Part shown: positions 1 through 8,839 of the stretch, piece after piece | How positions within the stretch are numbered: position 1 is the first letter of the stretch | How the letters are laid out: every line of letters starts with the position of its first letter | Origin: Bremia lactucae | Taxonomy: Eukaryota; Oomycota; Peronosporomycetes; Peronosporales; Peronosporaceae | Direction of reading: 5' to 3' | Assembly (NCBI RefSeq): GCF_004359215.1 | Contig: NW_027152096.1 | Location: 1 to 19,585, forward strand | Length of the DNA stretch: 19,585 bases | Notes under the pieces: generated by a model | Databases searched by the model: none | Seen by the model: only the letters and a program-made list of their open reading frames with translations | What the model was told of the DNA's origin: nothing | Program-made: the position numbers and the translations under genes

Positions 1-1171
1 GGCAATGTATGCACGATGGAGCTGCCTCGCAGGGCGTGATGTCTCCAAGCCAAAGACTGATGACCCGAGACAAAACATAATATTAATAAATCTTTGACAT
101 GATTTTAAGCATCTCGGGAGAGAGTCTGGTTCTCATGAACAAGACATTTCATCCCTTCCTTCGAGGATGACATCTTTTGACGAGCTGTATCCAGCTCGTT
201 TTGAAGAGGCTGATTAAGTAACTGCAACTTAAGCACAAGTTTTCAGCTGCTCGCGAGAAACACCATCGACCGTTATCGCTAAATCGCGACGACGAGATCG
301 TTCGTGACAACGTCCTTCCGTAAATACCGGAGGACGTGATCCAAGTCACGATTTTAACTCGGAATTGGCCAATGAGGCGAGCCCAAATTACCCCCCCCCC
401 TCTCCACATTCATGGACGAATTCGAGTGGTGAGAAGCGTTTCCTAGCTCAACGCTTCTTGAACCACCGTGTGGTGAAATAAATTCGAACGAGTTACCTCG
501 TTCGATGGCGAAGGTATCCACACTTTAGCTAGGAACTTCGGCCCCAACTGTCAATGAACGTATCAGGTCTCCTTCAACAGTACGACGAGACCCATCCTCT
601 TCCACAAAGAGCCTATCAGAGAACGGGCACTTTCCGCGCTCATAAAAGGATTGAAGATTCTCAATCCTTTCGCGCATCTCACAAGAGATGTGCATCCTCC
701 AGTGAGGATCTCAAAGGGAGTATGCCTCCTTAGGGCGTGACCTGCACCCTTAAAACAGCATCGGCATGAGTCCCCCCGCAAAAGGCATGGTAACCCTTCC
801 TCTCTAGACAAGGCTTTTAGAGTGCACAAACAACAGTCCGGTTTTCTAACTGGTCTAGAAAGCATTTAGTTTGTTTAGGCAGGCCTCGCGGCCTATGCTC
901 TGCACATTATGTACAAATGCTTTCCAAGCGTGAAACAAAGGAGTTACATCGTGTGTCCGCTTACATGTGTACCATCGATGCCTGAGTAAGGCATCGACGA
1001 AGAATTTCGTCTCGTCCTTACCAGGCTTGTGAAGCCTGGATGAGTTAAGTAATGAAATTTGGTATCGACTGTTGGTCATACAGATTAACGAGTTAAGTTG
1101 CGCTTGGAGGTAAACCAGGGCTACTTTTCGAAAGCCACCGCGAAGCATTGCTACCCCACTTCCATTGATTC

Positions 1172-1193
1172 ATGTTAACGTTAACGTTAACAT
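1172..1193. repeat. Perfect 22-bp palindrome of GTTAAC units
   Basis: Three overlapping copies of GTTAAC, flanked by AT and AT, give a 22-base sequence identical to its own reverse complement. It could extrude as a small cruciform or simply be a short simple-sequence expansion. No function can be assigned. Confidence 0.7.
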
Positions 1194-1344
1194 TACTGTC
1201 GAAGTGGTCCTTAGAATTACTCCGTCCCTGGTGATGCATTCTAACACCACCAGTAGCATATTAATAAAGTGACCTTTACGAACACATCGTCCTTGGTAAT
1301 GCGTTCTGACAGTCACCAGAGTTATCGTAGGAGCCATGACAAAA

Positions 1345-1672
1345 TTACTCCCCACCTAAAAGATCCGACGAATCAAACAACTTCGTCGTCACCTCTTTAG
1401 TTGTCAGCTTCGAACCCGTAAGTTTAACGGACATGGCCCTGAATGAATCGTAAGCCTTCACAGAAGCCAATGAGTCAGGCGAACACGCCGACTTGTGCCA
1501 GTCACCTACAATGGGAGTAGTAGGTGAATTGTTACCGTCACCTGCAATGGAAAAGACTTAAACTGGCCACCTCTAATTGGAAAAGAAGGTGACGCATTCC
1601 CCACAGTAGACAAATTAGCGTCTACTAACACGTTTGCATTACTAGCAGCTGAACTGGTCCGTGCAAAAAAAA
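1345..1672 (-). pseudogene. Possible coding remnant, Ser/Thr-rich, unknown
   Basis: On the minus strand a 65-codon open stretch (1542 down to a TAA at 1345) contains the readable segment VGDWHKSACSPDSLASVKAY, followed by a Lys/Thr-rich part. One frameshift upstream, 1543-1672 reads as another Ser/Asn/Ala-rich open piece. The composition, rich in Ser, Thr and Lys without hydrophobic runs, resembles the low-complexity N-terminal part of gag or accessory proteins of LTR elements. No family motif was seen. An open stretch of this length also occurs by chance, so this is a weak call. If real, it is antisense to LTR1 and starts near it. Confidence 0.25.
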
Positions 1673-1872
1673 GCTGCCAGCTTTGCAGACTCGCAGACTA
1701 TGCGCATGGGCTTAAATACCATGCGTAAACGGTTTAAAAAATTTGGAATTTTGAATGAAGACAATAATGCAATAAAAATTCAATTTTGAATAATGACCAA
1801 TAATGCAGATTTATCGAAAAAGGCACAATACTATTTCTCTGTCACTCCACATCAGTCACTATTGTGACTCTT

Positions 1873-1888
1873 GGTTAAGGGGTGGTGA
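1873..1888 (+). other. Polypurine-tract-like sequence before LTR1
   Basis: The 16 bases directly before the LTR1 TG are purine-rich (GGTTAAGGGGTGGTGA). In Ty3/gypsy elements a polypurine tract abuts the 3' LTR and primes plus-strand DNA synthesis. Its presence suggests that LTR1 is, or was, the 3' LTR of a + strand element to the left. This conflicts with the idea that LTR1 is the 5' LTR of the ORF at 2641. Confidence 0.4.
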
Positions 1889-1910
1889 TGTAACGGGGTG
1901 TTCCGTTACA
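1889..1910 (+). repeat. Terminal hairpin at the LTR1 5' end
   Basis: TGTAACGG (1889-1896) and CCGTTACA (1903-1910) are perfect inverted complements separated by six bases. Because the far end of the LTR also ends ...CGTTACA-like, the same octamer occurs three times as terminal and subterminal repeats. It may be an integrase end-recognition sequence. Confidence 0.7.
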
Positions 1911-2091
1911 TACATATTGTTACCTATAAAAGGATAATAAACATTATCTCCTATGAGAGGAAATAATAAAGAAGTACGAAATTATTAGCATTTATAAATT
2001 TCATGCTTAATATCCCAATAATTTCCAAATTTGGTAATATTGAAGCAACACTTTAATAGTTCTGTTGGTTAGCGTATTCGAGTTTTCGACT

Positions 2092-2272
2092 CCGCCAATC
2101 GTCGTAAGATACGATCATGCGGTGCGCGATTAGGCGCATACATAGTTTGCTATTAATACAATAAAGTCAGTAGTAGATAGACCCCGCCAATCGTCTTAAG
2201 ACACGATTATGCGATGCGCAGTTAGGCGGCATACATAGTTTACTATTAACATAATAAAGTCAGTAGTAGATA
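2092..2272 (+). repeat. 92-bp tandem duplication inside LTR1
   Basis: Unit 1 (2092-2183) and unit 2 (2184-2272) both begin CCGCCAATCGTC and both reach AATAAAGTCAGTAGTAGATA. They differ at roughly ten positions. LTR2 has a single equivalent unit (12872-12960). The duplication therefore arose in the LTR1 lineage and is old enough to have diverged. Confidence 0.8.
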
Positions 2273-2640
2273 TTTGCCCATTTCGTAGGAGGTTAACATA
2301 TATTGATACAGTTTTACTTTTTCCGCTTTCAAGCCTTAAAATTTAGCTTCAGTAGCTAGCTAAGACTCTTAGGATGCTTCTTTTACACGTACGTGAAGTA
2401 GTCGGGGCCCCACCTTCACTTTAATCTGTGAAGGTTGACTAGTACTGTTATCAGTCCTAGCAAAAGGTGCCCCATTACAACCCACGCCTTTTCAAAAAGG
2501 AATTTTACATCTTGTAAAAACGTCAACGGGGGGGGAAAGAGGGACAGCGAGCCGCTTACGTCCACCAATATTATTCATTCAACCACCCCTTTAGCGACCA
2601 GTGTGTGCACCTTCTCGGGTGACAACACAAAGCAATTGAC

Positions 2641-4068
2641 ATGCCACTTAAAAGGGGCAAAGCTAATGGGTCGTCTACGAAGAGACCCAAACAGCCTAAT
2701 ACAAAGCGCCTGCGCCGCGATAAAACGCCGGCATCGCCTGGTGCCTCAGTTACAACGTATCGACAATGCGAGTTGACACCGCTGCATTCTTCACAAAGTG
2801 ATGATGCGACAGCGACTTAATGGAGAAGGGAGATGGCGCTTTAGTGCCCATCCAATCTTCACTTCAGCAGCCTCGCTGGAGCATGTAGACCTCCCATTGC
2901 TCTCAACATGGAGACGCCTAATGTTGCGAAAGCAAACTTGCCTAACGTCAACAATGCAACAGTCTCGTCCCCTGCGCCAACTAGCCCAGCTACCATTTAT
3001 AAAAATGCTGCCCATAAAGGCGCAGCTGCTTCTCAGTGGGATAGAACCACAACACCTGTCGTTCAGACCACCCACAATGGGAAGTGAGCCTGAGCTTAAA
3101 GCTTCACAGACGGCGCGTGATCGTGTCTAGTGACAGTCACAAGCCAGTCGTATTGAACGCGGCTATATGACTGGTGGCATACCATCAATGCCACCTCCGC
3201 TCGGATGGAACTAGTACGTCGCTTCTAGAGCACGCCACTACATATGCTCATAATTATTATGGCGTACCATTAATGGAAGGCCTAAGGGAAACCACTTGGC
3301 CGCGTTTCCCCGTTCCCGATCGTGTTGCATTCGAATGAAACAACCGACCAATACGAAGCACGATTCCTGCAGCCACACTTTGATGTGGCGAAACAACGGT
3401 AGCAGCGCTTGAACTTCGCTCGGTTCCAGGTGATAGAAATCATGGGCGGTAAAGTACCCCCTGTTTCTTCTCATTTGCTAGTTCATTCGGAACTAGCGGA
3501 GCGACAAATGGTACTTTTCTCATAGGCAGAAACCTGCCCTGGCACTTTGACGCGAAGGGCGTCGACGGACTTCCAATAGTCGAAACTCTTCTGGTATTTT
3601 GACTATCAGACGATGATCGGAAGACTATGCTGCAAGGAGCGGTGGGCAACCAATCTTCCAACAAGTAAGCGATGTTACCCAGCAGCATCCACCAATGCAG
3701 GGGGCGCTCGATAGGATTGCAATTTCGCCCAACTCCTCGCGGCAGCCTATCCTGATTCCGTTCAATCGCAGGTGCTGATCGCTGCTGAACGACAGATCGG
3801 GGATCTCGCAAGTCAAGTTACGCGACTGGCTTCAGATCTTCACGATGCCCGCACGAAGGATCGCCAGGGTTCCGAATGCCTGAAATTTCGGCTAGACCTT
3901 TTGAAAAAGTTGATGCTGAGAGATCCGCGTTACGCGCGTGATATTCCTCGCTCTCCAAGTCTGTATCCTGGTCGGAGGAGTCATGCGGCTGGAAGTTTTT
4001 CACCTTCCCATTCCCCCTCACCAGATCGACGCTCGACTTACAGTCGGCACCACCATCGGACTCCTTAG
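2641..4068 (+). pseudogene. Frameshifted gag-like or accessory retroelement ORF
   Basis: Reading the + strand with several frameshifts and stops gives one long coding-like protein. The ATG at 2641 opens MPLKRGKANGSSTKRPKQPN, a Lys/Arg-rich basic start, ending in TAA at 2818. A second piece from the ATG at 2908 is Ala/Ser/Thr/Pro-rich (to 3087). Later pieces include YYGVPLMEGLRETTWPRFPV (about 3259-3318), QQVSDVTQQHPPMQGALDRI (about 3650-3720) and a heptad-rich segment with RQIGDLASQVTRLASDL (about 3790-3840). The end is an Arg/Ser tail with SPSPDRRSTYSRHHHR before a TAG at 4066. There is no zinc knuckle or protease motif. It could be an unusual gag of the LTR1 element, or an extra ORF lying antisense in the 3' part of element B, whose integrase end meets it tail-to-tail. 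I do not recognise a named family. Confidence 0.5.
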
Positions 4069-5560
4069 ATGGATGGGGGTATATGATCTCTTCTGGATCA
4101 ACATACCGTTTCAGACGACCCAAGTAAAAGACGAGTGCGTTTTCATATATGGCGGGAGAGTGAGCCTATACTTCACGCCACCGTAAGCGGCCCGACAAAA
4201 CGCGGCAGTAATCGCGTAGTACCTTCAGGTAGTACATAAACTGCATTCCTGGTAGGGAAGCAATACTAAATAGTATTTTTCTCCCACTCTAAAGTGTTGA
4301 ATGTTTTTGTAACAAGGTATGACCGCACATTGCTTTGCTTGTCCTGTGCGTTTGCCATCGCGCCACGGCCGTTTCGTGTGATTGTTACCCGCTCATCCAA
4401 AAAGGCGTTGATCCTCGCTTACGCTTTTAGTACTAAATTCGCCATTGACACGACCTTAGTAATAGGACGTAGTTGTCAATAACGAAACTTCATCATCGTT
4501 TAGGAGCCCGGGTATTCCTCACCGTGATTCTACTGTGACACTCTTAGGTGTCGTGACCTCTGCTAAACTGGCAGCGTCACTTAGGCAAGTTTCTGCCGTA
4601 GACATGATATTCTAACGGATCACCGTCATTTCGACAAAACTTTGTCCCTTTGTCGCAATTGCACCAATTTAGTAAGCAGTGAAATTGCGAGAAAAGCCAC
4701 AGTTCCCATTAAGACTCAGGCTGCGCACAAACGAGTCAGGCGTCCGAGGATGGCGCAGTCCGTTGAGATTAAACGGTGTTTACCCGTACTTGCGTGGACA
4801 CTGTTATTGATAGCAAACGCCACGAAGGACAATAGATTGCTCCATTCTTTAGAAGTCGCTACTGTGCATAATACATCCGCTACGACCTGATTGGCTCGTT
4901 CGTTTAGCCATCGGTCTGGAATTGATTGGCTGTAGACATGTGGAGCTTGCTACTCAGCAGCTCAAACACATGACGCCAAAAAGCATAGGTAAAACGTGGA
5001 TCCCGTTCCGATACTATTTACTCGGGCATCTCGTGTAGTCGGTACATATGATCCAGGAACAAGAGAGCTGTCTCCTTGCCTGTATTTGTGGTGCTGCATG
5101 TGGCTATGCACCATTTTGCAAAGTCTGTCAACAAGAACGACGAGCCCCGTCCGACCCTTGTGGTCAGGCGGCTTGCCAAACATAAGTTCAGACTGGCCGA
5201 CTTCAAACAATCCGTATAAATCGGCAGTGACTTCAATGGCGCAATGCTGGACGGTGCAGGCTTTATGCTCTGACACTGTTCGCAGGAACGAATATAGTTG
5301 GCCACCCATTGATATAGGTGTGGCCACCAAAATTCCGCTGACACTCATGTTAATGTCTTTTCACGACTCAGATACCCACTCGACGGTGCATCATGGAGCT
5401 CGTGAAGTATCTTTAGCTTGAGATTTGTATCATGAGGGACATTGATTATCAAGGAATCACCAGGTGACAGCTGATGCCATAACAAGACATCACTGTAGCT
5501 GAATCGACGTAGCTGAGCCTTCAGGTGGGCTAGGAATGGAGACCTTTCGTCCATCGAAGT
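4060..5560 (-). pseudogene. Element B integrase with C-terminal tail, broken
   Basis: Integrase joins element cDNA to host DNA. From right to left: an N-terminal zinc-binding region (VPHDTNLKLKILHELHDAPS, about 5405-5464, then SCEQCQ with the C-x2-C pair), the core (ELMFG...GRTGLVVLVDRLCKMVH), a second core block IVSERDPRFTYAFWRHVFEL (about 4960-5020), and the Gln-Thr-Asp-Gly region near 4920. Next come FAINNSVHASTG near 4800 and a C-terminal region ending in GRLKRYVDPEEIIYPHPSK (about 4060-4123), the FYVGRLK-type block that closes gypsy integrases. The second catalytic Asp (normally SDRD) reads SERD, and TAA lies five codons before it. The 4200-4780 part is badly frameshifted. The minus frame stays open to 3818, but I regard the part below about 4060 as the antisense of the + strand ORF. 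Confidence 0.85.
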
Positions 5561-6200
5561 GATTCAACAGCGGGCGACAATGTTCGTCGTGACTGTAACT
5601 CTCTTGTATCTCAGAGGCTAACGATATCCTTAAGTGGTGTGCCTTAACGGCTGCCAACGTTGACGGCTCGGATTATGCTTTAGCACGAGACACACTTTCC
5701 TGGTGACTTACCTCAAAGTCTGGTCTGTGCGACAACGCGTCAGCCGAGACATTCGACTTATTTGGCTTGTATTAAACTTCTTAATTAAATTTAGAGAAGA
5801 ATGCAAGCCATCTTGTCATTCTAGGCGAGAGGTTCAGTGAATTTATTGCGGTCCGCAGTGATGCGTGATCCGTATAAACCACAAACGGTTCGGTACCCAA
5901 TAGGTGCACTCGAACTTGACAAGAGCATACTTTATTGACAGTAGCTCTTTGTCATGCACATGGTAATTCTGTTGTGCGGCTTTCAAAAGCCGTGACTGAT
6001 AATCGATGCGCGGTCAACGCCGTCGTCATCCTTCTGTATGAGCGATCTGCCGATTGCAAGATTGCTCGCGCCGATTTTAAAATAGCATCGCAGACGACGC
6101 GAAAGGGCTTCTCCGCGTCTGGCAATACCAAGACCGGTGTCTCAACAAGAGATTGCTTCACTGATGTGAACGCATTCACTTGATCTTTTACCAAGCCCAT
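5561..6200 (-). pseudogene. Element B RNase H and spacer to integrase
   Basis: RNase H removes the RNA strand during reverse transcription. The minus strand gives the junction SVKQSLVETPVLVLPDAEKP then FRVVCDA at about 6085-6115, the start of the gypsy RNase H fold. Directly after CDA an extra ~20 bases look like a local tandem duplication of the segment encoding NFAIGTAL in copy C. Later parts read YTDHASLRTAINS (about 5860) and SADALSHRPDFE (about 5730) in shifting frames. The spacer to integrase is equivalent to 18664-18850 in C. Several stops are present. The domain is dead. Confidence 0.8.
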
Positions 6201-7007
6201 TCTGCATCATTTTGAAGGAGGTCACACAAGAGCTTAGTACGCTCTGCATAATTCTTGCTGTACTTGTGCAAGTAGTTATCAAGCCCTAGAAATTGGCGCA
6301 AATCCTTCATATGTCTTAGGATTGGTCATTCCTTTCCCGATTCTACATTGTCTGGGTCTGCCGGTACACCATATGTACCTACGCTGCAGCCCAGCACAGG
6401 TATCTCGGGGACCCCTATGACACACTTTGTCAAGTTGACATGCAATTAAGTGTCCTCCAGAGTCTGCAACGCAGCGTCTAACTGACGCTTGTGCGACTTA
6501 ATTTTGCTCAGATCATCCACGGTTCTACTATTAATGAATACATCATCAAAGTAATGGGCGGTTGAATGTCGCTGGTGCTTTTTTCAAACCTTGGGGCATC
6601 ACAAGCCACTCCCAAAGCATACCGCTTGGAGTGCTTACAGCTGTTAAGGCTACATTGGACTCGCTCATGAGTACCTGATAGTAGCCATCCTTCAAAACCA
6701 ACGCGAGAAAGATAGTTGACTTTCCTATGGAGTTCAACAAAACATCTTTCCGCGGGAGTGGCGTTTGCGCCGGTATGGTCGTCGTGTTCAGCGTATTGTA
6801 AGCATGAGCCACGCGCCATCCACCTGTGGCTTTACGCTTCACAAAAGGTCGGGTTGCAGTGAGGCGACTTGCTCTACGTACATGGTTCGCCTTGGCACGA
6901 TTTGTCGAAGAACTCATCGATATAATCGACTGGTTCTTTCGGCAACGCCATTGCCTAGTCACACAAACTTGGTGCCAGGTTCGAGATCAATCTCGTGCTC
7001 GATGCCC
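6201..7007 (-). pseudogene. Element B reverse transcriptase, broken
   Basis: The minus strand carries the reverse transcriptase blocks in order: HEIDLEPGTK (6997-6968), then a stop, KATGGWRVAHAYNTLNTTTI (about 6770-6830), PRKDVLLNSIGKSTIFLAL, VSTPSGMLWEWLVMPQGLKK (about 6590-6650), FNRP and the catalytic box YFDD (6553-6542). Then come the thumb and connection with DLRQFLGLDNYLHKYSKNYA (about 6235-6310). Relative to copy C, about 40 bases are missing just before YFDD. C has a stretch here encoding roughly VVAHVMRQHRAYAP. The polymerase motif is kept but the frame is broken in several places. Confidence 0.88.
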
Positions 7008-7660
7008 CTATCTGCTGGTAGGCGGCTCGGCACTTCTTCTGGGAACACATCGCGATGTTTCCACAGAAATCTCAAAGAACGGACTGTCTCTCAAGGCATC
7101 CCAACCTTGAGCAGCGAACCGTTGCTTTTTGTCCGTTTCTAGGACGCTCTCGTCCATTGCGGAAGACTGGCAACAGTCCACCAAGCTCTCTCCTGGAACT
7201 GGTGTGACTATTTTGTGGATCTTTCTTTTTTTTTTCTTTGGCAAGGAACAGATCCCACGACGTCTTCGGGGGTTTAACTATCTCCTCAACAAATAAAAAG
7301 ACTTGCCGGAGCACCTCAACTGAGGATGCCTCCGCAATTGTGTCTTTGACGGCCTCGAACACAACGTTTGAAGGCCCGTCCTCTTCTGTTGGGGCCGATC
7401 CAAAGGTCACTCGATTTGACGTGCCTTGGATCGTCCTAATCTGTCGGGTACTCGTTCTCCGAGTATCCACGACCTTTGAGTGGGAAGAGGGTGCCGTAGC
7501 TCTTCTGGCTAACGCACCCCTTTCAACCGCACCAGGCTCAAGGCACTATACCGGTTCATGCGACGCTTGACTTCATGTCAGCTCGCCGTCTACTGCCACA
7601 AGCTTTCGGCTCTGTGCAGTACTACGGGACACATGACTATTTGTCATTGCCCTTTCACTA
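7008..7660 (-). pseudogene. Element B protease-RT linker
   Basis: An open minus-strand stretch from about 7470 reads STRQIRTIQGTSNRVTFGSA, then an acidic stretch (VFEAVKDTIAEASSVEVLRQ), then Lys-rich. The frame breaks at a run of ten T on the + strand (7226-7235) and resumes as KIHKIVTPVPGESLVDCCQS followed by FAAQGWDALRDSPFFEI (about 7070-7130). The same linker is present in C at 16708-17300, so it is a conserved part of the polyprotein between protease and RT. It has no known catalytic motif. The Lys-rich tract contains LFLAK by chance. Confidence 0.75.
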
Positions 7661-7708
7661 CCCCAGTCTTCACAAGCTGGGTAGGAATTGGTGACCTTTG
7701 ACATCCCG

Positions 7709-8237
7709 TCAACGCACCCTCAACTGTGTTGTAAACGACATAAGTTGCATAGGCCTCTCACAGAAGCACATTTTTCCGGCGTCTGTCGTAGAGTTAGCAA
7801 CAGGGCGTGTACGCGAGTCTATCCTTGGTTGGTGTTTCGCCAACCACGGCATGCCTAGGACGAGGACATTCGGACTCTCTATACCTAACATGGTGAATTT
7901 CTCTTTCCAAGAGAAGTCACTAAAACTGAAGGCGAGATCAACTTGAACACCCACAGACTTTACGAGCGCGCCGTTCGCTAACGAACGGTCGTCTCTTCTC
8001 GCTTGCCACCCTGGCAAAGCAACTCATACATCGCCGGTCTCTGTTTTAGAGCCGCGAGTTTTACGAAATTCTGTGATGCACTCGAATCCACAAGATGCGT
8101 TATCACATGGTTATAGCCTCGTGCTCGAGAGCTATCGACCAGCAAGGTTGAGGTCCGAAAAATCGGCACCTCAGGGAATATGCTACCCATTTGTTCGACA
8201 GCTGTGGACTTAGGATAGCTTCAGAGTCAGCGTCGAT
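7709..8237 (-). pseudogene. Element B retropepsin-like protease, broken
   Basis: The aspartic protease cleaves the Gag-Pol polyprotein. On the minus strand VITHLVDSSASQNFVKLAAL (about 8060-8105) carries the active-site region. The Asp is kept (codon 8088-8086), but the usual D-S/T-G-A reads DSSA, so the Gly is replaced by Ser. Further on, VRLANGALVKSVGVQVDLAF and LGMPWLAKHQPRID (about 7810-7850) form the C-terminal half with the typical G-M-P-W-L signature. One frameshift lies near 7990. The piece from 8237 to about 8195 (ADSEAILSPQLS) matches the part before the protease in C (near 16220). Confidence 0.85.
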
Positions 8238-8304
8238 TCGGCATCCCGCCCCTACTGCGCGTCACAGGAGCGGTAATTTGGCTCCACGTGCACCCTTGTC
8301 AACT

Positions 8305-8395
8305 AGGAAGTGGTTTTAGACTAATTCTTATTGAATCTTTTGAATATAGATCCTATTTTAACCAATCATAAATGCCATCTCTGTGAATATGTAGC
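8305..8395 (-). repeat. LTR scrap of the E type, inverted
   Basis: About 90 bases match the inverted E-type LTR piece at 12490-12590. Both start CTAG...GGAAGT and share CCTATTTT.ACCAATCA and AAATGCCATCTCT before diverging around AATATGTA. This shows at least three E-type LTR pieces in the window, two of them in minus orientation and both with the same left edge. Confidence 0.65.
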
Positions 8396-8839
8396 GGAGC
8401 TACCTCGCTCCTTAAGTCAGAGGAAGACTAATAGACTCAAAGAGTGTCTTAGTTCTAGATAACTAGAGGGTTTAGCAACACATGGAGTCGTACAAGCTAT
8501 AAAGCTTACTAAATCCTAGTCCAAGGGATTCAGGGGTTCATTGAACCAAGTGGCAACTAGTGCACGAGAGTATGTACCTTAGAAAGGATTCTATCTCTCA
8601 CAGATCAATGCGCAAGCCTTAGAAAGTTGTAAACTTTAATTCTGAGCCCGACTAAGAAAAAGGGTGTGGAACGGCACGTACTCCGTCGAGTGATTCTCGT
8701 TGTAATAACGATTCACTGAATGCTGAAAGCATCGTAGGCCTAAGGCCGAGTCATCAAGGGTGCAATATCCCTGAAGTATGTGGAGTGCACGTCAAAGTCC
8801 ACCGAGTGTGGTCGGCCGAGGTGGCTACTGAGTGTCAAT
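8396..8839. other. No assignable gene; possibly 5' part of element D
   Basis: I see no open frame with a recognisable motif in these 440 bases. The sequence is moderately AT-rich and full of stops in all frames. By position it should hold the protease and early linker of element D, but no aspartic protease signature was found. Confidence 0.4.

Larger units (their letters stand above)
1..1888. other. Unassigned degenerate region left of LTR1
   Basis: No domain can be recognised with confidence in these 1.9 kb. Open stretches of about 60-100 codons occur on the minus strand (around 149-409, 563-865, 855-1148 and 1345-1542). They are unlinked, change frame often, and are near what chance would give. 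A C-rich run sits near 390-402. Two similar ~30-base stretches lie about 65 bases apart (from 1221 and from 1286). The region is probably the interior of an old retroelement or intergenic repeat debris. A purine-rich tract just before LTR1 suggests that at least the right edge belonged to a + strand element. Confidence 0.5.
1889..2479 (+). repeat. LTR1, complete long terminal repeat (591 bp)
   Basis: The repeat begins TGTAACGGGG and ends CCCCATTACA, which are inverted complements at 9 of 10 positions, the usual TG...CA ends of an LTR. Its right two thirds are similar to 12846-13176 (LTR2), which is followed by a primer-binding site and a gag, so the + orientation is known. The interior is AT-rich and holds a 92-bp tandem duplication absent from LTR2. 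No primer-binding site like those after LTR2 or the E LTR follows it; the bases after 2479 are ACCCACGCC. A purine tract precedes it. It may be a 3' LTR, a solo LTR or a 5' LTR with a mutated binding site. No clear 5-bp target duplication is seen at its edges. Confidence 0.8.
4060..8240 (-). mobile_element. Element B, decayed Ty3/gypsy pol, minus strand
   Basis: Reading right to left, the order is protease, linker, reverse transcriptase, RNase H and integrase. That order (integrase after RNase H) defines the Ty3/gypsy superfamily. It is the same family as element C (15901-19585), with closely matching protein and DNA throughout. No LTR of its own, no complete gag and no polypurine tract are found at the edges, so both ends are truncated. 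Stops and frameshifts occur in every domain. It cannot encode working enzymes. Confidence 0.9.

Noticed and set aside
563..865. TPFEILTG on the minus strand, reminiscent of a Copia integrase block
   Set aside because: Only eight residues match and no other integrase block is found nearby in any frame.
1925..1931. TATAAAA as an LTR promoter box
   Set aside because: It lies only 36 bases from the LTR start, which leaves almost no U3. No start site evidence, and the LTR is AT-rich, so matches are expected.
3238..3811. Minus-strand open frames of 78 and 123 codons
   Set aside because: No motif, and the + strand of the same interval gives coding-like blocks that connect to the pieces on both sides.
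3818..4050. Acidic minus-strand open frame continuing from the B integrase tail
   Set aside because: It is the antisense of the coiled-coil and Arg/Ser end of the + strand ORF, which reads more naturally. Only the part above about 4060 is kept as integrase.
4996..5421. A 141-codon + strand open frame
   Set aside because: It is antisense to the B integrase, whose zinc-binding and core blocks are clear on the minus strand.
7237..7251. LFLAK motif on the minus strand, as in Crinkler effectors
   Set aside because: It lies inside the Lys-rich pol linker of element B, without a signal peptide or effector context, and reads LILAK in copy C. Chance match.
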